Assembly: GCA_010094045.1 (NCBI GenBank)
Contig: ML986598.1
Location: 428,608-464,074, forward strand
DNA length: 35,467 nt
Reading direction: 5' to 3'
Origin: Lojkania enalia
Lineage: Eukaryota > Ascomycota > Dothideomycetes > Pleosporales
Under the pieces are notes generated by a model. It was not told the DNA's origin. It searched no databases and worked only from the letters and a program-made list of their open reading frames with translations. The stretch's first letter is position 1. Each line of letters opens with the position of its first letter. The translations under genes were made by a program, and so were the position numbers. Of this stretch, positions 20,330 to 31,812 are shown in pieces.

Positions 20330-21950
20330 TACCTCTTTAGTATAATAGTTCTCTCTACTTATTATATATTTTAGAAATATAATATCTCGGATTCTTTATA
20401 TAGTAAGGTAATATCTCTTATCTCTAATTATATTTCTAGTAGTATTAAAAACCCGTTTAATACTAACTCCTATAATCTATATTAGAAGAATATCTCTTAT
20501 AACCTAAGTAAGCTGTAGATACTAATATTTATTTACTCTCTACTAGCCTAATATATTAAAGTTATAACTTTAAATAGAAGGTATATTTAGATAACTTTCT
20601 CCTTCTTAATAAGTTAGTCCTTTCTCTTCTTCCTCTAACTCTCTCTCTTCCTTTCTCTCTCCCACTCCTACGTTATTTAGATTCTAGCCTAAAAAACTTA
20701 AAGAGCTGCTTAAGGATAAATATTATAAAGATAGTTTATAAAACTACTTATAACTTTATATTTATTAAGGTTAAGGTATTATAAATAAAGTATAGTCTAA
20801 TATATCCTTATTATAGCGATTAAGATATTTAAGAAATTATTAGTAATAGGTTTCTCTATACTAAGAGTCTTAAGTCTTATCTTATAGTTATAGTTAAAAG
20901 CTAATATAATAAATAGCTATAATAAAAGTACTTTATATACTATAAGATTCTAAGATAGATTTAAGATTATTATATAGTTAAATAAGTAACTATACTTTAT
21001 ATCTATTTTTAAGTAGTATTTACTTAATTTAGATTAACTCTTCTCTACTATAGCTTTTACTACTGTTAGCTAATCTAAGTTACTCTCTATATTTTTAGCT
21101 AGATTCTTATTTATATTATCTAGAAAATCGAAGAGCTTATTATATATTTGTTAAATATACTAGATCTAAGGCTTTATATTCTTACTAAATACTTTAGTTA
21201 TCCTTTTAAAATTGTTAAGTAGGTCTATAATTAGTATTAAATAGTACTATTTAGTAGTAGATAGTTAAAGTTGCTAGAGATTATAGAAATCTACCTTAGT
21301 ATTCTTATTATTACTAGATCTCTAAGTAGAGATCTTTAAGTTAATTTTATATTAAAGCTAGTTATTAATATATTATTTAAAGCCTACTATTTAGTTATAT
21401 ATATTAAATATCGAATTCTATTAAGTTGGGATATCTTTTATTATAGACAGCTAGTATTTAGGTAGTAGGAAGCCTTATAAAGTAATAAAACGCTTATAGT
21501 ACTATAGTAATCGATCGATTACTTTATAAATAGTTTAAATCTAACTAGAAATTAGTATATAATAACTATAATAACTAACTATAATAAAAAGCTATATTTT
21601 ATAAAGAGAATTTAGAATAGAAACTTATATCCAAATCTTATTTATATTATATTACTATAAAGTTCCTTTATCTTCTATCTCTTTAAGGGGTATAAGCTTA
21701 AAATAGTAAATAATTTCCTAAATAATAAGATTAATAATATAAGTAAAGTATAGAATTATATTCTCCTTATAGTTCTATTTAATACTATTTTTATATAGTT
21801 TCTCTTATATTATATATATAAGTATACTATTATTAGTAGTATTATTATAGGTAGCTACTAGTAATTATCGTTATATATTTATATTTAATAGAATATATAG
21901 TACTTCTATTACTATAGAAGTACTAGTATAGCTTTCTTAAATAGGAATAA
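20330..21950 (-). pseudogene. hAT-family transposase relic
   Basis: Minus-strand reading gives hAT landmarks in the right order. At about 21780-21850 there is a degenerate N-terminal catalytic-region motif (ATYNNTTNNSILIYII, where the family has TADNASNNDT). At about 21690-21770 comes ENIILYFTYIINLII (family: R.RCF.HIINLV), and near 21412-21446 LSIIKDIPT--NSI (family: D.PTRWNS, with Arg and Trp now stops). A long helical stretch at 21060-21250 contains NNFKRITKVFSKNIKP and IYNKLFDFLDNINK. The C-terminal dimerisation segment is at about 20360-20475 (RVFNTTRNIIRDKRYYL, then RIRDIIFLKYI). A Lys/Arg/Glu-rich low-complexity piece lies near 20605-20665. No BED finger or 8-bp duplication was found. 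The N-terminal boundary is uncertain. Confidence 0.72.
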
Positions 21951-22287
21951 AATTAAGTAGTTTCTTATAAAACTTCTAGTCCTAATTAATATAGTACTCT
22001 TTTACTATAAGAAAATTAAGGTGGTCTTTTATAAACTAGGTATTAAATATAATTAATATCTTTATACTTTAACTACGGTTATATAAAAGAGAGAATTAAG
22101 CTACTATAACTTTATACTTAAATAGCCCTATAAAATAAAATTAGTTAATTAATATAGTATTTAGTTAGAGGAATTAAATAAATTATTAAAAGGATAGATA
22201 ATCTACTATTTAGAAAGACTAGTTATTATTAATAATAATACGGACTAGTTTATATTTAAAAACGCTAGTAGAATATAATAGTATAAT
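21951..22287. other. Unassigned stretch left of the assembly gap
   Basis: One + frame here is moderately open (KLVNQYSI-type reading, then LEELNKLLKG and YYLERLVIINNN) with RIP-type stops, but no family is recognised. It may be the N-terminal side of the hAT element in another frame, or an unidentified element. Confidence 0.3.
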
Positions 22288-22585
22288 TAGATCTTTATTA
22301 TTAGGAGGCCTAGTTATAAGTATATAGAACCTATTATACTATTATAGTAATACCGCAACACCTCTATACTTATACTACCCTTACTATAATATTTAAACTA
22401 GCTGCTAGTAATAGCTATTAGCTACTAGCTAGAATATAATCGACTTATCTTAACTATAATAGAGGAAGGTTTTACTAACCCGGCTAGCCTGTATAGTAGT
22501 ATAGACCTAGCTTCTATAAAAACCTATATAATATAGATATTTCTATTCTTTATATAATATTTTAATATTTATATATAGTATATAG
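22288..22585 (+). repeat. 298-bp sequence identical to 23026-23323 (left of gap)
   Basis: From TAGATCTTTATTATTAGG to TATATAG this block is identical, as far as I can read it, to the block starting right after the N run. All other repeated sequences in the window differ by many transitions, so identity suggests one genomic segment assembled twice. Confidence 0.92.
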
Positions 22586-23025
22586 NNNNNNNNNNNNNNN
22601 NNNNNNNNNNNNNNNNNNNNNNNNNNNNNNNNNNNNNNNNNNNNNNNNNNNNNNNNNNNNNNNNNNNNNNNNNNNNNNNNNNNNNNNNNNNNNNNNNNNN
22701 NNNNNNNNNNNNNNNNNNNNNNNNNNNNNNNNNNNNNNNNNNNNNNNNNNNNNNNNNNNNNNNNNNNNNNNNNNNNNNNNNNNNNNNNNNNNNNNNNNNN
22801 NNNNNNNNNNNNNNNNNNNNNNNNNNNNNNNNNNNNNNNNNNNNNNNNNNNNNNNNNNNNNNNNNNNNNNNNNNNNNNNNNNNNNNNNNNNNNNNNNNNN
22901 NNNNNNNNNNNNNNNNNNNNNNNNNNNNNNNNNNNNNNNNNNNNNNNNNNNNNNNNNNNNNNNNNNNNNNNNNNNNNNNNNNNNNNNNNNNNNNNNNNNN
23001 NNNNNNNNNNNNNNNNNNNNNNNNN
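22586..23025. other. Assembly gap (440 N)
   Basis: A run of 440 unknown bases. Because both flanks are the same 298-bp sequence, its true length may be zero, with the contig ends overlapping. Confidence 0.98.
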
Positions 23026-23323
23026 TAGATCTTTATTATTAGGAGGCCTAGTTATAAGTATATAGAACCTATTATACTATTATAGTAATACCGCAACACC
23101 TCTATACTTATACTACCCTTACTATAATATTTAAACTAGCTGCTAGTAATAGCTATTAGCTACTAGCTAGAATATAATCGACTTATCTTAACTATAATAG
23201 AGGAAGGTTTTACTAACCCGGCTAGCCTGTATAGTAGTATAGACCTAGCTTCTATAAAAACCTATATAATATAGATATTTCTATTCTTTATATAATATTT
23301 TAATATTTATATATAGTATATAG
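23026..23323 (+). repeat. 298-bp sequence identical to 22288-22585 (right of gap)
   Basis: Second copy, running directly into the leader and gag of gypsy E. The last 240 bp look like the 5' LTR of E (next entry). The first 55 bp would be flanking DNA, which argues against the two copies being a pair of LTRs. Confidence 0.92.
23081..23320 (+). repeat. Candidate 5' LTR of gypsy E
   Basis: A block of about 240 bp upstream of E gag that starts TATAGTAATACCGCAACACC (a possible RIP form of a TGTAGTG-type edge) and ends ATATAGTATA. It contains a TATAAAAACC promoter-like motif at about 23254. The 3' LTR of E is not in the window, so neither edge can be confirmed. The leader follows at 23321. Confidence 0.4.
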
Positions 23324-23419
23324 TAATAGAGTTAACTACCTAAAGTATAATTAATTAACTGCGTATAAACGTTTGTAATATTATATTATATTATCTACTA
23401 TTATATATTATAGACGAGA

Positions 23420-24450
23420 ATATACTCGTTAATATACTTAAAAAAATCTAGAGTAAGCTAGACTCTTTATAGTAGAAGAATAAGATGCTTATAGAGGCCT
23501 TAGTAATCTAGAAGAACTGCTATAAGTTAGACCTTAAAGCGATATAAAGAGAATTTAGTAGCTACTAAATAGCTACTCCTCTACTAGCTACTAGTATATT
23601 AATAATAATAGAACTATTACCTACCCTTAGCCTAATTTAGTTTATAACTCTAACTTCTAAATAGATACCTGCGTTAACTTCTAATCCGCCTAAAACTATA
23701 TATAACCCGTATTTCTATTCTAACTACTTACTTAACCCTTTAATATTTTCTAGTAAACGTTTAGAACTTTTATACTTTATTAGAAAGCTCTACTATAAAC
23801 TAGAAGGAAACGCTAACTAATACCTAACTAAATATACCCGCCTTCTATATATCTATTCTCGTCTAAAATAAGACCTAGTAATATTAGTTAACCTATTAAT
23901 AGATAAGGGTATTAACTCTATAGATAGCTTAGTCGCCTTTTTAGAATCTACCTATAGCGACTGGAATAAGGAGACTATAGTATAGAATAAGCTAGAAACC
24001 TTAAAATAAGGCTAAAGCAGGTTCTCTACTTACTTTACTAAATTCTAACGCCTAATTGTAGATACTAAACTAAACGAGACTAGATAAATTATATATCTCT
24101 AATATTCTCTCTCTAATAAACTCCGCTGTACTATAATTAGTATTATAATACCTAGTACCCTAAACAACTATACTAACCTAATTTCTCTATATAATATTAA
24201 CTTATATTATCTACCCGGCAACTACTATAAATAACTGAAATATTATACTACTTACTAGAAGGACCTAAATGCTATAGAACTTAATACTTCTAGCTATACA
24301 CTTATAAGCTCTAATAAATAAGAAAAGCACCGCTATAAAGAACACTATTATAAGTATAGTAGTAAGGAATATATTTTACTAGAATATAGCGCCCCTCTAC
24401 TATTAATCTATTAAGGGTTTTAGAGCTCTACTATACCCTATAGATCCTAC
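23420..24450 (+). pseudogene. gag: gag of gypsy E, RIP-inactivated
   Basis: The retrotransposon gag domain is at about 23755-24070 (KLEGNANQYLTKYTRLLYIY, then INSIDSLVAFLESTYSDWN, then RFSTYFTKF). The zinc knuckle at about 24344-24393 reads HYYKYSSKEYILLEYS, where the family has CxxCGxxGHxxxxC; the Cys codons have become Tyr or Ser and His has become Tyr. The N-terminal part is low-confidence. No ATG start can be chosen. The C-terminus runs on toward the protease without a clear boundary. Confidence 0.75.
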
Positions 24451-24639
24451 TCTTAATCCTCCAACTAATTCTCTAACTAATTTTTAATACGCTTATTATT
24501 CTATAAATAAAGCTATTATTCTTACTTCTAAATATAGCTAGTTTTATTAACTAGAACGTTTTTAAAAGATCCGTCTTAGAAGTAAGTTACTTCTCGGAAC
24601 TATACTTATATCGAATCTCTATATATTTATAGAACTAGC

Positions 24640-27600
24640 TTCTATAGAAATAGTTATAAAACTACTAGATTCTAGCTCCTTTTTTAATCTATTAAGACTT
24701 AGTCTAGTAAGATATTAATATTCTTATTAATACTAGGGCTACTAGTTATAACTATATTTATAGAGACTTTACATATACCCTAAAATTCTAAAAGATATAA
24801 CTCTCGTATAATTTATATCTAACCGGTTTTAATAGAGAAGTTCTTTATAGGGAGATTATCTTCTATTTAGTTACCTTAACCTTCTAATACCTAAACTATT
24901 TAGAGATAGTATATTTTTACGTAACTATATTAGAAAAATACTAGTTAATTCTAGAATAGTTATAGATATATAAGTATTATATAAACCTAGACTATAAGAA
25001 TAAATAGCTAGTTTTTACTGCTAACTAATACTTAACTTAATACTTATAATCTACTAGTACTACTATCTACTAATAGGCTACCTAAATAGTTATTAAAGAC
25101 TATAAACTATCTAAACTTAATATAAAAGAAAATTTTAAAGTAATTAATTTATAACCCTTTTATAGCTTAAAGCCTAGATAGTACTATTTAAAGCTCCGCC
25201 TATTAAGCTATACCTGATATAATTACTAGCTACTTAAAATACTACGCTAGTTAAAAGAACTTAAAACTAAAACTAACTTAACTTTAAATAAAGATTATAA
25301 CTAAAAGAACCTATCTAAGCCTAAATATTTAAAATCTATACTATAGCTAGATATATACTATATAGGCGCTATACTATTAATCTAACTCTCCTAGTAATTT
25401 AACTATAAAATCTTTACTATATTAATAGCTAATATTAATAAGACTCTAGCCCTAAAAGTATATATTAATCCTATTATTAAAGTACCTAAAGAATACTATA
25501 ATCTATTATCTATCTTTTTATATAAGAATATAAATAAGCTACTTAAATAATAACCGTATAATTATAAGATTAAACTAGAAAACGGTAAGTAAGCTAGCTT
25601 CGGTCTACTCTATAAGATATCCTAGAACAAGCTGAAGGTACTAAGAAAGTATCTTAATAAGAACTTATCTAAGAAATTTATTAGAGTAAGTTTATTACTA
25701 GTAGTTATATCTATAATTTTTATAAAGAAACCTAGAGGTGGTTTTTAATTCTACGTAAACTATAGAGCCCTAAATACTATTACTATTAAGAACTAATACC
25801 TGATTCTACTAATCTAAGAAATATTAACCTAACTTAGTAAGGCTAAGTATTATATAAAACTTAATATTATTGCTATATTTAATAAGCTAAGAATTACTAA
25901 AGGAGATAAATAGAAAACTACCTTTTATATATATTATAGGCTGTTTAAATACTTAGTAATACTTTTTAATCTAATTAATACTTTAAGTATATTCTAGTAC
26001 TTTATAAATAATATACTAAAACTATATCTTAATATATTCTATACTACCTATATTAATAATATCCTAATATTTAGTAAGAATTTAAAGGATTATAAGTAAT
26101 ATATCTAGCTAGTTTTTAAAGTCTTAAAAGCGAATAGTCTATAGTTTAATATAGATAAGTATAAGTTCTACTAGTTAGAAGTAATCTATCTAGAATATAT
26201 AATTACTATAGAAGGGATCTATATAAACCTAAAGAAGGTAAAGATAATTATTAACTAGAAATACTTTAAGAATATAAAAGATATTTAAGCTTTTATAAGC
26301 TTTATAAACTTCTACTAATAATTTATTAGCGACTTTTTATAGAAAGTCTCCCCTTTAGTAGCCCTAACTAAGAAGAATACTTAATTCGACTAGAATAGTA
26401 GCTATTAATATTCCTTTAACTACTTAAAAGATACTTTTATCTCTATACTAATTTTCTAATACTTTAACTCTAAGCTACTAATAGTAGTAGAAGCTGATAT
26501 ATTTATTTTTATAACAGCTGGCGTACTATCCTAGAAAGGCGCTAATAGTAAACTAAGATCTATTATCTACTTCTCTAAATATATAAATCCTATTAAAAGC
26601 AACTATAAAATATATAATAAGAAACTACTTACGATTATCTAATATTTTAAATAATAGAGGCCCGAATTAGAAGGCGTAGTATTTTCTATAGAAGTACTAA
26701 GTAATTATAAAAACCTATAGTACTTTATAATAATAAAGTAGTTAAGCTACTAATAGGTCTATTAGTTAGAATATCTATTAAAGTTTAACTTTAGTATTAT
26801 ATACTAACCTAGAAAACTTAGAGAGAAGCTTAATACCTTAACTTAAAGGTTATAGAATAAACCTATATAAGAAGAGGCCTGTAGAGGTTATTAATAGATA
26901 TTACTTCGTTCTAAACTATTCTAATAGATAGAAGTAGGCCGACCGATTATAAAGATTATTAATAAAGAATACCCGAATAATAATCTAATCTAAAATACCC
27001 TAAAGCTATTAAAAGAAGAAACTTATTAATCTAAATTCTTAACTCTAGCTAACTATAAAAAGTATAATAACTAACTATACTATTAAGATTAACTTATAGT
27101 ACTAGACTACGATAAGTTAAAGCTTAAGCTACTATAAGCTATCTATAACTCGCTGTTTAGCAGATACTCTAGTTAAGAAAAGATTTTAAAACTACTCTAG
27201 CGTGAATACTATTAGTTAAAGATATTTAATTTAGTATAATAATATATAGGCTATTATTATATATATTAAAGAAGTAAAACTTTTAAAGAGAAGTACTATA
27301 GATTACTAAAACCGTTGCTTATACCTAAATAAAGGTTTTAAGACATCTCTATAGACTTTATAACTAATCTACTAGAATTAGAAGGTTATACAAATATTAT
27401 AGTAGTAGTTAATAGGTTTAGTAAGTATAGATACTTAATACTATACGCAAGAATTAAAGCTCCTAATATTATCTAACTATTCTATTACTATATATAGGTT
27501 TACTATAGACTGTTATATACTATTACGTCTAACTGTAGAATATAGTTTATTTCTACCTTCTACTAAAAACTCTATAGACAGCTATAAATTAATATATATA

Positions 27601-28342
27601 TATTAACTAGCTTCTATTTAAAAACTAATAGCTAGATAGAGAATGCTAATATAGTAATAGAATAAGTTCTTTAAGCCTATACCAGCTATAAATAAGATAA
27701 CTAGGTTAAATAGCTGCTAATAGCGTAGTTTAAAGCAAATAATATAGTATCTAAATTAATAAAAGTCTTTCTATTTCTAACCTACTTTAGCTAGTACTCT
27801 TAAATAGGCTTTAAGCCGCCTATAGAGATCTATTAACCGCTAAAACAGTTCCTAATAGTCTAGAAAACTAATAGTCTAGAAAGCTAATAGACTAGTTAAT
27901 AAGATAAAGGATATTATAGAGTATATTAGAGAAGAATTTACCTAGGTATAAGCGCTCTAATAAAAGTATACTAACTATAAGCGCGTACTAGCCCCTAACT
28001 ACTAGATTATTAATCTAGTCTAGCTAGATACTAGGAATATACGTATATAAAGACTATTAAAAAAGCTTAATTAGAAGAATATAGGCCCTTATAAGGTTAT
28101 TATAAAAGTATCCTCGTATATTTATAGACTAAAGCTACTTAAATTAGCTAAAATATATCCTATATTCTATATATTACTATTATAACTAGTATTTAAGTTA
28201 TTTAACTACTTATTTAGTTAATAAGTATATAACCCTAAACCTATTAAGATTAATAGAGAACTAGAATATCTTATTAAGCGAATAGAAAACCTCTACTATA
28301 ACTAATAGAGATGCTAGTATAAATACCTAGTTAAGTAGACTA
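24640..28342 (+). pseudogene. pol: pol of gypsy E: protease, RT, RNase H, integrase, truncated chromodomain
   Basis: The protease motif reads INTRATSYNYI (catalytic Asp to Asn, 24729-24731). The RT spans about 25680-26250: FIKKPRGGF, a YVNYRALNTITIKN segment, KLNIIAIFNKLRI, and the YxDD box as YINN, with both catalytic Asp codons turned to AAT (26055-26060). RNase H follows with ITAGVLS near 26515. The integrase has SIDFI (Asp kept, 27354-27356), TSNCRI (second Asp to Asn, 27531-27533) and IENANIVIE (Glu kept, 27639-27641). Its C-terminal module is at about 28040-28200 (a KLN, then GPYKVI stretch). A chromodomain begins at about 28255 and is cut after YLVKWT by element F. Confidence 0.87.
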
Positions 28343-29703
28343 ACGTAATAACGTAGCGAGTGGCGCAACGTAGCAAGCAGCATACTCTATTACTAAAACT
28401 TAGTATACTACTCTACTATTATAATATAATTCTTATAATAGCCTTAAATTACCTTAAAAGAGGCCTAAATATAGCTTGCAAAATCCGCTATTAATTAAAA
28501 TTAAATTTAAAGCGTATAACGCGCTGTAGTAATATTTAATGTATTAAAGATAATATTATAATACCGATACGCTAGAATTAAAGTAAAGCGCGATTATATA
28601 GCTAATTTAAGGCTGTTAACTAATCTAGAGAAGAGAGTACTTACTAATTATATTCTTAACCTAGATCTCTAAGGATAGCCTCTAAACTACTATCACGTTG
28701 CGGGTATAGCTAATTTAATCCTATATAGACGTAGTAGATATAATATTAGTTAAGACTAGTCTAGAAACTTTATATAATACTATCTTAAGCTTAAAATACG
28801 CCTAAATCGTCCGTACGACTATTAGAAAGCCTAGTAAGAGAAACTAAAAGTAATAACTAAGTTCTTTAAGCTTATAGTAAAGATTAAAATTTAGTATAAA
28901 ATTAATAACAATAATACATATAATTTTAATAAAATAGGCTTTATAATAGGCTAAATTAGATATACTCTAGTTATTATAGGTATAGATAAGCGAAGAGGTA
29001 TAAAGACGTTTAAACCAGGCAATTAAGAGTAGATTACAACTATATAATATATTAGTACCCTTAGATATATACTACTACCTTATATTATCTTTAAAGCGAT
29101 CTAGCACCTTACTAAATAGTATAAAGGGAAGGATTTACCTAAAAGATAGCTAATTAGTATTAGTATTAATAGATAGATTACTAATACTATTACTCTTAAC
29201 TAGATTAAGTATTTTAAGAAGTATATACTGCCTTATATAAAGGGCGTCTATTGGATACTAATTATAGACGGCTATAGCAGCTATAATACGCCTAAATTTA
29301 ATAATTATTATAAACTATATAAAATTATTACTATCTATATACCTACATACTTATTTTATCTACTTTAACTACTTAATATAGACTATTTTAGGCCCTTAAA
29401 GAAGGCCTATAGCTAGTAGGTCGAGGAGCTAATATATAATCGTATCTACTATATTTTAAAGTTTAAGTTTATTCCTACATTCTATAAAACTTATTAGATA
29501 GTTATAATATTAGATAATACTAAAGGAGGCTTTAGAGGGACCGGATTAGTCCCTTTTAGACTAGATCGGGTTATTTTAAAGCTTAATATTTAATTAAAGA
29601 TACTACTACCTTAAACTACTATTACGCCTACTATTACAACGCCCTAGATTATAAAAACGCCTATAAAGTAGGATAAATTTACGTTGTAAATAATACTCGT
29701 AAC
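28343..29703 (+). mobile_element. Element F: pogo/Fot1-like DDE transposon inserted in gypsy E
   Basis: It starts at about 28343, just after a TA, with ACGTAATAACGTAGCGAGTG, and carries a terminal segment (AGCGAGTGGC, then CTCTATTACTAAAA) resembling that of element C. Its transposase runs rightward and is cut off near 29700 where element G begins, so F's 3' end should lie beyond G and B2, outside the window. Confidence 0.7.
28500..29690 (+). pseudogene. DDE transposase of element F, RIP-inactivated and split
   Basis: The N-terminal part (28500-28850) is HTH-like but poorly readable. The DDE_1 domain is clear: YNFNKIGF (first Asp to Asn, 28928-28930), then KPGN near 29018. LIIDGYSSYN follows with Asp kept (29267-29269), then YLLQLLNIDYF-type with the third Asp turned to Asn (29375-29377). 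A GGFRGTGLVPFRLD segment at about 29525-29565 is strikingly well kept. A Thr/Pro-rich linker follows (TTITPTITTP, 29615-29650), which in this family precedes the C-terminal zinc knuckle. The knuckle is absent here because element G starts at 29706. Confidence 0.8.
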
Positions 29704-29739
29704 TAACGTATAATATAAACGAGCTAATCACCTAAGCAA

Positions 29740-30428
29740 GCTAATTATAATACTAAGACTATACTAAAATCGCGACTACTTTTTATAAAATATTATACTT
29801 TCTTATATTCTATTATACTATATAGTATAGTAGCCTATTCTTCTATATCTATAGCATTATTTTTACACGTCTATGAGTTATATCTAACCTTACCGTATTA
29901 CCTACAGCGCTTTTAAGTCGGCTAGCCTCTATTAATACGCGCCTTCTTCCTACCCTTCTTCCTATTAGTATAAGTACTAAACTCTTTTAGAGCAGTTAAT
30001 TAAGCGCCTTCTTTAATTATTAGGTTGCCTTCCTTCTATATATACTTTCTTTTATACGATCGACGTTATATAGCAGCCTTATTAGCTGCTTAAAGCTTAG
30101 TAACCTAAGCGCGTAATAGTACGTTTTTATATATTATATATATAACACCCTTTATAAACTATTTAAACGCCTCTACTATTAAAGTAGATAAACTATCTAA
30201 GTACTTTTAAACTCTTAATCGAACGTATATAGATTAAGACCCAAATTTAATAGGATTACTTAGTATTTTTAACTCCTAAGAGGTATCTTTAACTATAAGA
30301 GGTATTAACGTATATAGTCGAACTTTAAACTTTAATAGTATTATATCTAGGTCGAATAGAACTAGGCTAACGCCTTAAAAGCTATTTAGAATATTACTCT
30401 TTATAATTGCTGCGTTAAAAGCTACTTT
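29740..30428 (-). pseudogene. DDE transposase C-terminal part of element G
   Basis: The minus-strand reading covers only the last part of the transposase: the NAAIIKSNILNSF-like helix after the third catalytic residue, a linker of about 150 residues, and the zinc knuckle (RCR-YGKVRYNS-type, Cys partly lost). None of the three catalytic Asp positions is inside the window. It is the same family as element 1; their shared frame supports a real ancestral gene. Confidence 0.75.
30424..30428. repeat. Likely target-site duplication of gypsy B2, one side (ACTTT)
   Basis: The five bases beside the B2 LTR. The partner copy would be beyond the window end, so this is inferred from the 5-bp rule seen for B. 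Element 1, the uninterrupted relative, reads CTTTAAAGCAGC here on its coding strand. Confidence 0.5.
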
Positions 30429-30707
30429 TATAATAGCGTAGGTAAGATAATAGGTCCGAATACGGTACAAATCTACTTAAAGGTATATAGGAGTATGTAG
30501 AGGTTCAGGGACCTAAGAATTCTATTAACACCTATAGGCCTTGTATAAAAGGATATAGAAGAACTACTAAGCTACTTATAAGGGAGTATACAACTATATA
30601 TAGAAGGGAAAAGGGGTAGAACTAGGGGTAGAATAAGATAAGCGAAAAGCTTTGGGATAAGGTTATATATAAAGCTTTTTATAGAACGATTTCTTTATAT
30701 TATTATA
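30429..30707 (-). repeat. 3' LTR of gypsy B2 (279 bp)
   Basis: The reverse complement of 3390-3668 and 17398-17676, same length and edges. It is the 3' LTR because the polypurine tract adjoins its right side. Confidence 0.92.
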
Positions 30708-30726
30708 CTACCCCCCTCCTTATAGG
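30708..30726 (-). promoter_or_regulatory. Polypurine tract of gypsy B2
   Basis: CTACCCCCCTCCTTATAGG on +, the reverse complement of the B tract at 17379-17397. It confirms minus-strand orientation. Confidence 0.85.
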
Positions 30727-31812
30727 CTAATAGTCTCTATCTACACTAGTTCGGGAGGGAATTAGGGCTATTACAGATGGGTTCTAGTATAAAGAAATTT
30801 CTTCGAGAAGGTATTTATTAGTAAGAGCTAATATATGCGGTTACTTATAGAGATACGTTTATTAATATAATGTTAAGTAAGGTTTTCGCGGTAAGTATAA
30901 TTGACCTATATATTAGCTAGTAACTACTATTATAATAGTTTGTTAATATTGCAATTTCGTCGTATATAGTAACAAGTATTTACTAGCCTTAGTATATTAC
31001 TAGGTTGCTGTTAACTAAGCTTCCTTAACTAAATAATAACTTCTACTCCGTACGTATTATTACGTGTCTCTAGAACTGTTAATTATTAAAGTATTACTAA
31101 CGCTTTATAGAAAAAATTAATTAATATACTATTCTACCCGCCTCTTAGAGCCTTTTTAAAAGTCTTCTAAATTATCTACTTTCAGGCTATACGTGCGCTC
31201 GCCCGCGGGCGGTATATAATATTTACCTTTCGGTTTCTAAGATTAAAAAAATATAAGTATTATACCTTATAAAATAAAAAGTATAACCCTATACAAATCG
31301 CATCTAATACTAGTAGAGTATTTATTACTAACGTACTTATAGATCCCCTCCTACTGTAAGAAGAAGTTTCTAGTCCTCTAGGGCCATCTCGAATTATAAG
31401 TAGCAGCCTGATACGTAGGGGATAAGAAGAATAAAAAGATAGCCTTTAAGGCTATTTTAGAGTCCGCTTATAGCCTAGCACTTATAGCCTAGGTTGTAAA
31501 GAGTTAGGAAGATAGCCTTTCTACGGCCAGTATCTAGGTAGCTTTATTCTACTAAGGTACTAAGTTGCTCTATTAGGTTTCGGCCTTAGAGGCTCTAGTA
31601 TCTAGCCTTTAAACTAATATCGCGGCGCTCTCGGGTAGTTAAGAATAAAGTAGAGAAGGTTTAGGGGGAGTCTAGAGGGAAAGAAGGGGAAGGAGAGTAG
31701 AGGAGGAAAGGACTAGGGAGGTATCTAACAGCCTACTATTAGACCCTCTAAATTCTATAGAGGAGTAATTTTAGGCCTATACTTTAGTTTTTAAATCTAC
31801 TACTTAACTCTT
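30727..31812. other. 3' region of gypsy B2, including the open tract opposite to pol
   Basis: It corresponds to 16311-17378 in B. On the + strand (antisense to B2 pol) a frame from about 31290 to 31812 reads AILESAYSLALIA, VALFYQGTKLLYQ and SALEALVSSLQTNIAALSGS, followed by a charged REREGRRVEEERTREVSN. Interruptions are only TAA/TAG/TGA codons that RIP could have produced. The same frame without indels occurs in B. Part of it is coiled-coil-like. No family is recognised. From 30727 to about 31280 nothing is seen. Confidence 0.45.

Larger units (their letters stand above)
23081..28342 (+). mobile_element. Gypsy E: Ty3/gypsy chromovirus, 3' end displaced out of the window
   Basis: A third gypsy family, with different gag and pol from A and B. 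The order on + is putative LTR, gag with CCHC knuckle, protease, RT, RNase H, integrase and the start of a chromodomain. The reading breaks off at YLVKWT (about 28342), where DDE element F begins. The 3' end and 3' LTR must lie to the right of F, G and B2, outside this window. RIP-type stops occur in every domain. Confidence 0.85.
29706..30428 (-). mobile_element. Element G: 3' part of an element-1-type DDE transposon, cut by gypsy B2
   Basis: The reverse complement matches 720-1444 of element 1 almost throughout, with transitions as the main difference. It holds the end of the DDE domain (about 30300-30428), the linker and the CCHC knuckle at about 29865-29910, then the terminal segment ending ACGT at 29706, preceded by TA at 29704-29705. 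On the right it stops at 30428, where the B2 LTR begins. The missing front half of its transposase should continue on the far side of B2, beyond the window. Confidence 0.83.

Noticed and set aside
22288..23323. The two 298-bp blocks as a pair of LTRs around an element hidden in the gap
   Set aside because: They include DNA outside the plausible LTR edge, the right copy leads into E gag, and they lack the transitions that separate every other LTR pair here.
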